Origin: Bacteroidales bacterium
Lineage (GTDB): Bacteria > Bacteroidota > Bacteroidia > Bacteroidales > Paludibacteraceae
Direction of reading: 5' to 3'
NCBI GenBank assembly: GCA_900769555.1
Contig: CAAGHA010000122.1
Location: forward strand, 1 to 64,000
DNA: 64,000 nucleotides
The position numbers were made by a program, and so were the translations under genes. Below the pieces are notes generated by a model. The model had not been told where the DNA came from and searched no databases. It was given only the letters and a program-made list of their open reading frames with translations. This document shows positions 8,194 to 16,597 of the stretch, piece after piece; the first letter of the stretch is position 1; every line of letters begins with the position of its first letter.

Positions 8194-8736
8194 TTACTCC
8201 TCAAAATAATTGTCATTTATACTCAAATTATCCAATTCGTCATCATTAAAATCATCCTCATAATCAAAATCTCCAAATCCATCCAATGTTAAGTCTTTCT
8301 CCAATTTTGTATCATCCATAAACAAGCCATCCAAAACCTGAGCCGGAGCAACTCCCCTAGATACTTCACAGATAGCTTTATCTACTGATTTATTTGTTAT
8401 CACACTTTTTAATTCCATAAAGAACGAGCGTTCATTCAAATAATCAAACACAAACATCAGTTTCTGACCCTCTTCTGAAACAAACTCTTCTATACGAGTT
8501 CTATCCATCACCAAACTATCCTCTTCAGACGAAGTATCCATCTCCACCAACGTAATTTCATTCTCTATCTCCCAATAGTCATTACATACTAAAAAAGATG
8601 TCATTTGATCTTTACCATAACCTACTGACTCTAAAATAGCATCATTCAACTCCAAAAAAGTGGCATCGGACTCAATTTGAATCTCTCTTACAAAATCATC
8701 CACTTCATCTGACAAAATAACAAATTTAAATATCAT
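8194..8736 (-). CDS. pRiA4b ORF-3-like (IS1096 passenger) family protein
   Basis: The 180 residues begin MIFKFVILSDEVDDFVREIQ and read as a compact alpha/beta fold with the family pattern ATFLELNDAILESVGY, LVCNDYWEIENEITLVEM and KLMFVFDYLNERSFFMEL. It is very acidic, with a C-terminus made almost wholly of D, E and N. The family was first noted on plasmid pRiA4b and as a passenger of IS1096, but stand-alone chromosomal members are common in Bacteroidetes and no transposase is near here. The function is unknown. It stands alone between two A-type repeats. Confidence 0.75.
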   Translation of the reverse strand: MIFKFVILSDEVDDFVREIQIESDATFLELNDAILESVGYGKDQMTSFLVCNDYWEIENEITLVEMDTSSEEDSLVMDRTRIEEFVSEEGQKLMFVFDYLNERSFFMELKSVITNKSVDKAICEVSRGVAPAQVLDGLFMDDTKLEKDLTLDGFGDFDYEDDFNDDELDNLSINDNYFEE

Positions 8737-8828
8737 ATAATCTTCTATTAAAACATCGTAAAGATATAAAATTTTTGTAATTTATCGAATAATTTGCATT
8801 TTATTTAGAAAAATATGATATAGATTAT

Positions 8829-9087
8829 ATCTAAACTTCTATAAACTACGATTTTTATTCCTAAAGATAGGTTCTTTATTTCTTGGAATTTTTGAATTTA
8901 TTTCTAGTAAATTGCTAAGCGAAAGGAAGATGCAGTGCGAGCGTTGTGACCGACTGACAAACATCATACTATTCTAATAAAAAAGTGGATGCTACTTCTA
9001 TAACATCCACTTCTATATACATACTACTTCAAAGTATTCTTATATTTACTTGCAATATCTCGACCTAATTTATAGAAACTGCCTTAA
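8829..9087 (+). repeat. A-type element, copy 4, enclosing a terminator
   Basis: The left end ATCTAAACTTCTATAAACTA continues with CGATTTTT, and the right end CGACCTAATTTATAGAAACT continues with GCCTTAA. The middle differs from other copies: it holds AGATGCAGTGCGAGCG and then a strong hairpin at 8983-9012. Either the element captured the dnaA terminator or this copy evolved its own. It fills most of the 383-bp gap between 8737 and 9119. Confidence 0.6.
8983..9012 (-). terminator. Rho-independent terminator, probably of dnaA
   Basis: AAGTGGATG (8983-8991) and CATCCACTT (9004-9012) pair perfectly with a 12-base loop. Read on the minus strand the stem is followed by TTTTATTAG. It lies 108 bases after the dnaA stop codon, inside an A-type repeat. 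Confidence 0.75.
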
Positions 9088-9119
9088 AATTGATCTTGAG
9101 TTCCGCAGAGAATAACTTT

Positions 9120-10496
9120 TTATCTCAAATTATTTTCAATTGCTTCTAAACTCTTTTGCAAAGATTTATCAACATCGATTAAATCAGCTACAGCCTTACA
9201 AGCATATAATACCGTTGCATGATCTCTATTCCCAATCTGTTCTCCGATAGAAGACAATGAGTTCTTAGTGTACTTACGGGCTAAATACATGGCTATTTGA
9301 CGAGCTTGCACAACCTCTCTCTTTCTCGACTTGGTCTGAATCTCATTGCATTCCAAATGATAATAATCACAAACAACTTGTTGTATGGTCTGAATTGTAA
9401 CACTTTTTTGTTCTACATTTACCATTCTACCTACTACAAGTTCAGCCAATTCCAAATTAATCTCTACATTCGTTAACGTAGATTGGGCCAATAAAGAAAC
9501 AACAACTCCCTCTAATTCGCGTACATTATCCTTAACATTTTCTGCAATGTAATCCACAACATCTTCAGGAATATACAAACCATCCGATTTTACTTTTGCT
9601 CGTAATATAGCTTTTCTTGCTTCCTGATCAGGAACATCCAATTTCACATTTAATCCCCACTTAAATCTACTCAACATGCGTTGATCCAATCCTTGCATCA
9701 TATTGGTAGGACAATCAGAGGTCAAGATAATCTGTTTCCCTAACAAGTGTAAATGATTAAATATTTGAAAAAAGATATTTTGCGTACCTGTTTTTCCTGC
9801 AAACATCTGAATATCATCTACAATCAATAAATCCAACTGTTGGTAGAAATTCAAGAAATTATTGATTTGCTTATTCAAATGAGCCTCGGTATATTGCGCC
9901 TGAAAACGATTTGCATCAACATAAATTACTTTTTTGTCCGGAAAATTATTTAGTGTCGCCCAACCAATGGCATGCGCCAAATGGGTTTTTCCCAAACCGG
10001 GACCACCATAAATAAACATCGGATTATATGGATTATTTCCAGGAGATTTTGCAATGGACATTCCGGCAGAACGCGCCAACTTATTGCACTCTCCCTCCAC
10101 AAAAGTATCAAACGTATAATTAGGATTTAACTGCGGATCCAATCTATTCTGAGTCTGGGCAACAGAGGCAGTAGGTTTTGCTCGACCGCAATCCAAACTA
10201 ACTGTGGTCTTACCTACACTCTCCACCATAATCACGTAGGCAGGTTTTGCACCCTCTCCCATAACGCGTTGGAACGTTGGGCGCAACAAATCTACGTAGT
10301 GTTCATCAAAAAACTCCGCATAAAATAAACTAGGAATTCCTAGTTGTAATTCACGCTTCGCTGCATCCCATCCAAGAGGAACAATTGGACGAAACCAATG
10401 TTCCACTTCAGACTCCAATAAATTGTCTTTTATAATAGTTAAACAATCATTCCAATACTTTTCATGTATTGAAACACTTTCACTAATCTCTGTCAT
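9120..10496 (-). CDS. dnaA: Chromosomal replication initiator protein DnaA
   Basis: DnaA binds oriC and opens the duplex to start replication. The 458 residues show all four regions. The N-terminal domain I spans about 1-90 (KYWNDCLTIIKDNL, EHWFRPIVPL). A short linker covers 100-125. The AAA+ domain has Walker A GGPGLGKT at 164-171, Walker B LLIVDDIQ at 223-230 and sensor LTSDCP near 258. The C-terminal DNA-binding domain has the signature IGNRDHATVLYACKAV near 418. The length is normal for Bacteroidetes. It is transcribed alone, with a terminator at 8983-9012, and lacks the common dnaA-dnaN neighbourhood. Confidence 0.97.
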   Translation of the reverse strand: MTEISESVSIHEKYWNDCLTIIKDNLLESEVEHWFRPIVPLGWDAAKRELQLGIPSLFYAEFFDEHYVDLLRPTFQRVMGEGAKPAYVIMVESVGKTTVSLDCGRAKPTASVAQTQNRLDPQLNPNYTFDTFVEGECNKLARSAGMSIAKSPGNNPYNPMFIYGGPGLGKTHLAHAIGWATLNNFPDKKVIYVDANRFQAQYTEAHLNKQINNFLNFYQQLDLLIVDDIQMFAGKTGTQNIFFQIFNHLHLLGKQIILTSDCPTNMMQGLDQRMLSRFKWGLNVKLDVPDQEARKAILRAKVKSDGLYIPEDVVDYIAENVKDNVRELEGVVVSLLAQSTLTNVEINLELAELVVGRMVNVEQKSVTIQTIQQVVCDYYHLECNEIQTKSRKREVVQARQIAMYLARKYTKNSLSSIGEQIGNRDHATVLYACKAVADLIDVDKSLQKSLEAIENNLR

Positions 10497-10874
10497 AATT
10501 TATGTTTCTTTTTTTGCAGTAGCAAATTACTTATTTTTTTTTCGATAAAAAAAATGTTGAAAAAATTTGTTTAATAAAAAAAAAAGCAAATCTCTGAAAA
10601 ACAAACAGATACAATAAATACTTAATAATCAAATATTTAAACAAATAACAAAACAAAATATCTCTGATAGTTAAGTATTTACATTATTTACGCAAAAATC
10701 TATATTTTGAGAATAAGTTATACAAAACACCAATAAATAGAAACTTTAGGAAAATTGTATTTTTTTTCAAAAAAAACTTTATTTAGAATTATTTTAAATA
10801 AAGAAATGCTCAAAATCTAATCTCACGATTGACAACCCCACCCAAAATTCAAAATCTTAATCCTCTATAAAAAA
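10497..10874. other. Very AT-rich gap upstream of dnaA
   Basis: This stretch has long A and T runs and must hold the dnaA promoter, but no clean TAnnTTTG box appears in the right orientation. I looked for DnaA boxes (TTATCCACA and its inverse) and saw no cluster, only single weak resemblances such as TTATACAAA near 10718. An origin here is therefore not supported by eye, though the AT-richness would suit an unwinding element. Confidence 0.4.
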
Positions 10875-10908
10875 ATACCGTAGCATTGCTTCTACAACAC
10901 TACGGTAT
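10875..10908 (-). terminator. Rho-independent terminator after the MlaD-like gene
   Basis: ATACCGTAG (10875-10883) and CTACGGTAT (10900-10908) form a perfect 9-bp stem. On the minus strand it is followed directly by TTTTTTATAG. It lies 33 bases past the stop codon of the MCE gene. Confidence 0.9.
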
Positions 10909-10940
10909 ATTATATCAAGATTACCTCAACTCAAATAATT

Positions 10941-11858
10941 CTAATTGTCTACCTCTTTCCCCTCTTTCTTCCCTCCAAAGACAGAGAAATGAACATATCT
11001 CTTAGGATTTGCTTTCAAATCCACCAACAATTCATTTGCACTAGAAACTGTGGTATTAAGATTATTATACAAGCCCGGATCTTTCATTAATAATCCCAAA
11101 GTTCCTTCGCCTCTATTTACTCTATCAACCATCGTTTGCACTCCGGATAAAGTCGTATTTAATTGCGTAACCGTCTTATCAAAATCAACTTTACTCAAAT
11201 TTCCACTCACCTTTGAAAAATCAGATAATACAGAATTCATATTGGTACATAACTCCGGAACATCCTTGTCAACAATACGATTGATTCCGACAGAAGCTTT
11301 TTTCAAATTTCCGGTCATCTCGTTTATGTTTGCCAAAGAACTCTCAATCGTTTTATTTTCAGCAATTTCATTCAAAGAGACAATCAACGAATCCAATTGA
11401 GGAATTATCGTCTGAATACGAGGCATAACCTCTGATGTCAAAGCAGTCATAATTCCATCGTCTATATAACCAGGAATTGTATCTCCCCTTTCATAATATG
11501 AAGAAGATTCGTTCAACATCAACTCAATGGTTGCCCCTCCCATCAATCCAGAAACCAATGCAGCTTTCGTACCTACCGGAATTCTCAACTCTTCATCCAA
11601 TTGCAAAACTACAATGATATCTTTGTTAGGGTTTTCATAATCATAAATAATTTCTTGAACCAACCCAACTTTGTAACCTTTTACATTAACCGGATTTGTC
11701 TCAACCAAACCATTAATTCTATCATATTTCAAATAGTAATAATTAGTCGGATTAAAAATATTAATTCCTTTCAAATAATTAATGCCAAAAAAAGTAATAG
11801 CAATTGTTACAATTACCAACACTCCAATCTGAAACTCCTTGCTTATTTTAAAATTCAT
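10941..11858 (-). CDS. mlaD: MlaD-family MCE protein
   Basis: MCE proteins form rings that shuttle phospholipids between the two membranes. The 305 residues have one N-terminal membrane anchor (IGVLVIVTIAITFFGINYL). A single MCE domain follows at about 38-115 (YYLKYDRINGLVETNPVNVK, GYKVGLVQEI, LVSGLMGGATIEL). A long helical tail of about 150 residues comes next, as in the MlaD/YrbD lineage of Bacteroidetes. The sequence VNRGEGTLGLLMKDPGLYNN in the tail is typical of these Bacteroidetes homologues. The gene follows the amidase gene at 30 bp and ends at a strong terminator; the permease and ATPase partners are not in this window. The symbol is by family. Confidence 0.85.
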   Translation of the reverse strand: MNFKISKEFQIGVLVIVTIAITFFGINYLKGINIFNPTNYYYLKYDRINGLVETNPVNVKGYKVGLVQEIIYDYENPNKDIIVVLQLDEELRIPVGTKAALVSGLMGGATIELMLNESSSYYERGDTIPGYIDDGIMTALTSEVMPRIQTIIPQLDSLIVSLNEIAENKTIESSLANINEMTGNLKKASVGINRIVDKDVPELCTNMNSVLSDFSKVSGNLSKVDFDKTVTQLNTTLSGVQTMVDRVNRGEGTLGLLMKDPGLYNNLNTTVSSANELLVDLKANPKRYVHFSVFGGKKEGKEVDN

Positions 11859-11888
11859 ATCGCTTAATTTTTTAACAACTTCAATATT

Positions 11889-13052
11889 TTATTTATAGTA
11901 TTTACGAGCCTCTTCAGTAGAAAGTTTCTCACCATTTCTAATTACCACTAAAAAAGCATCTTTAAATTTTTCTTTCACCTTATCTCTTAAAGCCAATCCT
12001 TCTTTAAAAGTTTTTTCTTTTCCATATACATATTTGTATTTGTACTTTCCTGTTTCAATATACTCTTTGGCAGGTACAAATCCTCTAAAATCCCTACAAT
12101 CCAATGGTTTTTTCTCACTTGAACTGCAAAACTGAACGGCATAATATATCTCCTCTTTTGACTCCGCCTTTTCTGCAGAATCTGTGATTGTATTATCCTT
12201 CTGCTCTACTGTTTTGGCATTCTCTTTTTTAACCAACGACTCTTTTTCTGTCTCCTTATAAACAACTCCGCTTCTATTATCGTGTTCTTTTTTATAGGAT
12301 AAAAATGCTTTATGAAGAGCTTTTGCAAACTTATCTAACGACTCTTCTTTACTCAAAAATCGTTCTTCTTCTGCATTTGAAATATAGCCTAATTCTACTA
12401 AAACCGCAGGCATTGCAGCTTGTTTCAAAACCCAAAAACCGGCTTGTTTGACACCCCGACTGCTACGGTTACAAACATTAACAAATTGTTTTTCTATTTT
12501 GGAAGCCAAACCTATACTCTGTTCCATATATTTCGATTGAAGAAAGTCAAACATAATGTACGATTCTGTACTATTAGGATCAAATCCTTGATACCTTGTT
12601 TGATAATCTTCTTCATACAACATCACGGCATTCTCTCTCTTTGCCACTTCTATATTTGCAGAAGATGAACCCACCGTGTAAGTTTCTGTTCCTTTGGCTG
12701 ACCGACTTTGAGCCGAATTTGTATGTATAGAGATAAACAAATCGGCTTTTGCTCTATTGGCAATCTGTGCCCTCTCATCCAAAGGTATAAAAACATCCTT
12801 TTTACGGGTATATATTACTTTTACATTCTCCTCTTTCTCCAACAATTTACCTAATTTAAGAACGGTCTGCAAATTTACATTTTTCTCTCTTAACTTTAGA
12901 GAATAACCTATTGCTCCAACATCCTTCCCTCCATGACCTGCATCCAAAACAACAACAAAGGGGGAACTCTCTGCAGAATACCCTAAACTTACACTCCCTG
13001 ATAAAACTAGAAAGAGTAAAAATCTCATAAAATAGAAAGAAGAATTTTTCAT
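11889..13052 (-). CDS. N-acetylmuramoyl-L-alanine amidase
   Basis: This is a periplasmic Amidase_3 zinc enzyme that cleaves peptide stems from peptidoglycan, typically during daughter-cell separation. The 387 residues have a signal peptide (to about residue 27, GYSAES). The catalytic domain has zinc ligands H40 (LDAGHGGKDVGA), E56 (LREKNVN) and H110 (SIHTNSA), and the catalytic E220 in VLVELGYISN. A charged K/E-rich linker spans 240-300. The C-terminal 85 residues (YYAVQFCSSSEKKPLDCRDF, FKEGLALRDKVKEKFKDAF) resemble a SPOR domain that targets septal glycan. It is first in an operon with the MCE gene and has a promoter motif just upstream. Confidence 0.92.
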   Translation of the reverse strand: MKNSSFYFMRFLLFLVLSGSVSLGYSAESSPFVVVLDAGHGGKDVGAIGYSLKLREKNVNLQTVLKLGKLLEKEENVKVIYTRKKDVFIPLDERAQIANRAKADLFISIHTNSAQSRSAKGTETYTVGSSSANIEVAKRENAVMLYEEDYQTRYQGFDPNSTESYIMFDFLQSKYMEQSIGLASKIEKQFVNVCNRSSRGVKQAGFWVLKQAAMPAVLVELGYISNAEEERFLSKEESLDKFAKALHKAFLSYKKEHDNRSGVVYKETEKESLVKKENAKTVEQKDNTITDSAEKAESKEEIYYAVQFCSSSEKKPLDCRDFRGFVPAKEYIETGKYKYKYVYGKEKTFKEGLALRDKVKEKFKDAFLVVIRNGEKLSTEEARKYYK

Positions 13053-13080
13053 CCAATTACATCTTTTAATATTATTGTGG

Positions 13081-13088
13081 CAAATTTA
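13081..13088 (-). promoter_or_regulatory. Putative promoter -7 box for the amidase gene
   Basis: On the minus strand the sequence reads TAAATTTG, a match to the Bacteroidetes -7 consensus TAnnTTTG, 28 bases before the amidase start. The -33 element is not clear. Confidence 0.5.
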
Positions 13089-13226
13089 GGAAAAAATATT
13101 TGTAAATTTGCACAATGAAGTTGTCCAAATGATTCAAAATAGATGTTAATTCTCTCTTAACGAATTTTAAAATCAACTTCACAGACTGTTTTTCGGCATT
13201 TTACTTGATTAATATGGGAGTAAAAC

Positions 13227-13257
13227 TTTCTTTAATGATAAAAAACGAGTAATTTTG
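13227..13257 (+). promoter_or_regulatory. Putative lptD promoter
   Basis: TTTC at 13227-13230, then 19 bases, then TAATTTTG at 13250-13257 fits the Bacteroidetes sigma-70 form (TTTG, 19 bases, TAnnTTTG) with one mismatch in the -33 box. It leaves a leader of about 35 bases before the proposed TTG start at 13299. A second TAAATTTG at 13103-13110 also points this way. Confidence 0.6.
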
Positions 13258-13298
13258 CACCCAAACAGTTAGTTGTTTAATTTTTTTACCAAAATAGA

Positions 13299-16010
13299 TT
13301 GAAGTTAAAATATATATCATATATTCTGTTCTTAGTTATTTTATCCTTTGTACCGGACATAGGATATGCTGAAAAACAACCTTCGGAGGAAGATACTACA
13401 AAAATAGATTCCACGATGCCTAAAATTCGCATATCTAAGGATGCTATAGAGTCGAAAGTAAACTATTCTGCCAAAGACTCTATCGTATTTTATGCAGACG
13501 GAAAGGCCTATTTGTATGGCGAAGCAGCTGTAAATTACCAACAAATGGAACTTACCTCTGCTCAAATTACAATCAATACAGATAGTAGTATTGTTCATGC
13601 TTTGTCCGGAGTGGATTCAACCGGAGCTGAGATTGGTCGACCAATATTTAAGGATGGAGGCGAAAGTTATGAATCGCAACAGATTGATTTCAATTTTAAA
13701 ACAAGAAAGGGGTTAATCCGAAATGTTGTTACCACGCAAGGAGAAGGCTACGTAACAAGTGCTAAGGCTAAAAAATTGGAAGACAACACATTCTTAATGG
13801 AAAATGGGAAATATACAACTTGTGACAACCATGAGCATCCTCACTTCTACCTAAATTTAACAAAGGCTAAAGTAAAGCCCAAAGAGTATATAGTTGCAGG
13901 TCCTGCCTACCTTGTCTTGGCAGACGTTCCTCTTCCGTTAGCTCTTCCGTTTGGTTTTTTCCCATTTACAGAGAGTTATACATCCGGAATTTTAATGCCA
14001 ACGTTTGGAGAAGAGACACAAAGAGGATTGTATCTGCGTGATGGTGGTTACTATTTTGCCATAAATGAACATTTCGACTTGGCTTTGAGAGGTGATATTT
14101 ACACCAAAGGTTCTTGGGGTGTGAATGCAACCAGCAGATATAGAAAACGTTACAAATTTACCGGAAACTTTTACGTTGGTTTTCAATCTACAACTTCAGG
14201 AGAAAAAAATCTGCCGGATTTTGAACGTACCAACGATTTAAAGGTGACATGGACTCACTCACAAGATGCAAAAGCGAATCCTTTTAGCACATTTTCTGCC
14301 TCAATTAATTTTACTTCAACTTCGTATAATAAAAACAATATCAATTCACATTATAACCCCTCTTCATACGGAGAAAACAATAAATCATCCAGTATAAACT
14401 ACTCATATAGATTCCCGGAATCTCCATTTTCTTTAACAACCAATTTAACCCTCAACCAAAGACAAAGTGACTCAACTATATCCATAAAATTTCCAACCAT
14501 CTACTTGAATATGTCTCGCGTCTATCCATTTAAAAGAAAAGAGGCTATGGGAAAAGCTAAATGGTATGAGAAAATTTACTTGAATTATAGCTTGAATTTG
14601 GATAATTACGTCTCCACAAAACAAGATAAATTGTTTGAGGCTAATTTACTTAACGATTGGAACAATGGTATTAAAAATCAAGTAAATATCGGTGCTTCTT
14701 ATTCGATTTTCAAATACATTATTTTTACGCCATCATTAAACTACAACGAAAAGTGGTACTTTAGAAAAACAATCCGTTCTTGGGATCCTATTGAAAATAA
14801 AGAGATTAAAAAGCATGAAAACGGATTTTATAGAATAAACGACATGAGTGCTTCCGCCTCTTTAAGTACCCAATTATATGGATTCTTCCAACCTATTATC
14901 GGAAAAAAAATCAGTATGATACGTCATGTATTCCAACCTTCAGTCAGTTTATCGTTCCACCCGGAAATGGACAAGCCATGGCCGTCATTCGACCAAGAGT
15001 ATTATGGCGAATATGAAAAGAAATTGGCAAATGGAGAGACAGATATTGTTGAATATTGTTACTATCAAGGGAATTATTATGGTATCCCAACAAGCAACGG
15101 AAGTGGAGTAATCAGCATGAGTGTAAATAACAATGTTGAAATGAAAGTTCGTTCCGACAAAGATTCTACCGGATACAAAAAGATATCACTCATCGATAAT
15201 CTATCATTGAGCACCAGTTACAACCTTTTCTCAGAAGAGGACGAAGCTCCATGGTCGGATATTTCAGCAAATCTACGTCTAAAATTCTTTAACAAAATCA
15301 ACTTAAATATATCTGCAACATTTAATCCTTATACCTATCAGTTGGATGAGGATGGAAATCCGTTTAAATCAAATGTCTCTGAGTGGGAACGTAATGGAGT
15401 AATTGCTCGTCTTACATCTGCTCGCACCTCTTTTAACTATAATTTCAACAACAACACCTTTAAGAAAAAGAAAACCAAACAAGAGATGGAAGAGGATGAA
15501 GAGGATCAAATGTTGGTTGAAACAATGAATTTGGACAATGCTCTACAAATTGAAGATTTGGAGACAGATGAGGAAATTTTACAAAAAGAGAATATAGAAA
15601 GTGAAGAAGATAGCGAATTTGATAAAGATGGCTACTTAAAATTTGAATTACCTTGGAATTTGAATGTAAGTTACTCTGTTGCATATGGAAACTATCGTTT
15701 TAATTTTGAAAAATTGGAATATGAACGGAGATTAACTCAAACATTAAACTTCTCAGGAAGTATTACTTTCTCTGAAAATTGGAGATTCTCAATCAGTTCC
15801 GGAGTCGATTTTATTAATCATAAAATGTCTTATACCTCTTGTTCTGTGACTAGAAAATTACATTGTTGGACAGCATCACTTAGTTTTATTCCGTTTGGAA
15901 CGAATCAAGGATTTAACTTTAGAATTGGGGTAAATTCTTCAATGCTACAGGATTTGAAGTACGAAAAGACAACAAGTTCTGGGGATTATCCAACTTGGTA
16001 CGAAGATTAA
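13299..16010 (+). CDS. lptD: LPS assembly outer-membrane protein LptD
   Basis: LptD with LptE inserts lipopolysaccharide into the outer leaflet. The 903 residues start with a signal peptide (YISYILFLVILSFVPDIGYA). An OstA/LptA-like jelly-roll region follows at about 45-190 (AKDSIVFYADGKAYLYGEAA, MELTSAQITINTD). The C-terminal barrel contains long aromatic strands. A conserved segment LPFGFFPFTESYTSGILMP sits at the junction. The only start that keeps the signal peptide is TTG at 13299: an in-frame stop lies just upstream at 13278 and the next ATG is about 40 codons in. A strongly acidic insert near residues 727-775 (QEMEEDEEDQM, ENIESEEDSEFDKD) probably forms a loop. It stands alone, divergent from the amidase. 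Confidence 0.93.
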   Translation: MKLKYISYILFLVILSFVPDIGYAEKQPSEEDTTKIDSTMPKIRISKDAIESKVNYSAKDSIVFYADGKAYLYGEAAVNYQQMELTSAQITINTDSSIVHALSGVDSTGAEIGRPIFKDGGESYESQQIDFNFKTRKGLIRNVVTTQGEGYVTSAKAKKLEDNTFLMENGKYTTCDNHEHPHFYLNLTKAKVKPKEYIVAGPAYLVLADVPLPLALPFGFFPFTESYTSGILMPTFGEETQRGLYLRDGGYYFAINEHFDLALRGDIYTKGSWGVNATSRYRKRYKFTGNFYVGFQSTTSGEKNLPDFERTNDLKVTWTHSQDAKANPFSTFSASINFTSTSYNKNNINSHYNPSSYGENNKSSSINYSYRFPESPFSLTTNLTLNQRQSDSTISIKFPTIYLNMSRVYPFKRKEAMGKAKWYEKIYLNYSLNLDNYVSTKQDKLFEANLLNDWNNGIKNQVNIGASYSIFKYIIFTPSLNYNEKWYFRKTIRSWDPIENKEIKKHENGFYRINDMSASASLSTQLYGFFQPIIGKKISMIRHVFQPSVSLSFHPEMDKPWPSFDQEYYGEYEKKLANGETDIVEYCYYQGNYYGIPTSNGSGVISMSVNNNVEMKVRSDKDSTGYKKISLIDNLSLSTSYNLFSEEDEAPWSDISANLRLKFFNKINLNISATFNPYTYQLDEDGNPFKSNVSEWERNGVIARLTSARTSFNYNFNNNTFKKKKTKQEMEEDEEDQMLVETMNLDNALQIEDLETDEEILQKENIESEEDSEFDKDGYLKFELPWNLNVSYSVAYGNYRFNFEKLEYERRLTQTLNFSGSITFSENWRFSISSGVDFINHKMSYTSCSVTRKLHCWTASLSFIPFGTNQGFNFRIGVNSSMLQDLKYEKTTSSGDYPTWYED

Positions 16011-16269
16011 GAATGATTGATCTATATCTCAGACTTGATACAATTGAGACAACGTTGTTTCATCAAAAAATGTAAAATAGACTCAAGGTGTAACACAAAA
16101 AGGCTCATGTAGCTTAAAAATACATACTTTTTTTTTCAAAATTTAAACAACTTATAAATTGGAAATTAAAAATAAATTGTATATTTGAGAGTTATGAGAA
16201 TGGAGTGTATCCGATTGGTTTTGAGAAAAAGGATTTCGAAAATAAGTAGAATATTCTTTACTCAAAATT
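16011..16269. other. Gap after lptD with degenerate B-type repeat pieces
   Basis: No gene is visible. AAATTTAAACAACTTATAAATT at 16139-16160 resembles a B-element end and is followed at 16180 by TATATTTGAGAG, close to the B landmark GCATATTTGAGAG. The same TATATTTG (16180-16187) also fits the -7 promoter consensus and could start a long leader for the glycogen operon, but no -33 box is convincing. Confidence 0.35.
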
Positions 16270-16479
16270 CAGGTAGGTTCTATAATTTAGGTCGAGATGA
16301 TTTTGAAGAGCATTTGAGTTTTATTGTTTAAATTTATAAAGGAGCGATGCAAGTTTAGTAACCGATAAATATAAGCGCGAAATAAAATTTAAACAACTCC
16401 TAAAATGAATTCAAAAGCATCCGAAATAGAATTTATTACATTTAGAAACAAAAATCGTAATTTATAGAAGTTACCTTAA
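16270..16479 (-). repeat. A-type foldback element, copy 5, inverted
   Basis: This is the only full copy in reverse orientation. Its left edge CAGGTAGGTTCTATAATTTA runs into GGTCGAGATGATTTTGAAG, the inverse of the usual right end. Its right edge is AAAAATCGTAATTTATAGAA followed by GTTACCTTAA, the inverse of the usual left end. It includes the B-like module AAATAAAATTTAAACAACTC near 16382. Being inverted between two otherwise unrelated genes, it shows the repeat is mobile or recombining and not a fixed operon signal. Confidence 0.8.
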
Positions 16480-16503
16480 TAAAATACAACCATAGAAATT
16501 GTT

Positions 16504-16549
16504 ATAACAACTTCTATAAAAACCAAAATCGTTATTTATAAAAGTTATT
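16504..16549. repeat. Solo A-type ends forming a small hairpin
   Basis: ATAACAACTTCTATAAAAAC and GTTATTTATAAAAGTTAT face each other with a few bases between them, so the stretch can fold on itself. It looks like an element that has lost its interior. It lies in the leader of the glycogen synthase gene, 49 bases before its start, and could influence that mRNA. Confidence 0.5.
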
Positions 16550-16597
16550 TAAACAATCAAACCTCATTGATATAAATAGACTGATTAGGATAAAATT

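Noticed and set aside
8194..8736. Insertion sequence suggested by the IS1096-passenger name of this protein
   Set aside because: No transposase, terminal inverted repeats or target duplication of an IS surround it; the name reflects family history only.
10497..10940. oriC next to dnaA
   Set aside because: The stretch is AT-rich, but I found no cluster of DnaA boxes and neighbouring genes give no further support.
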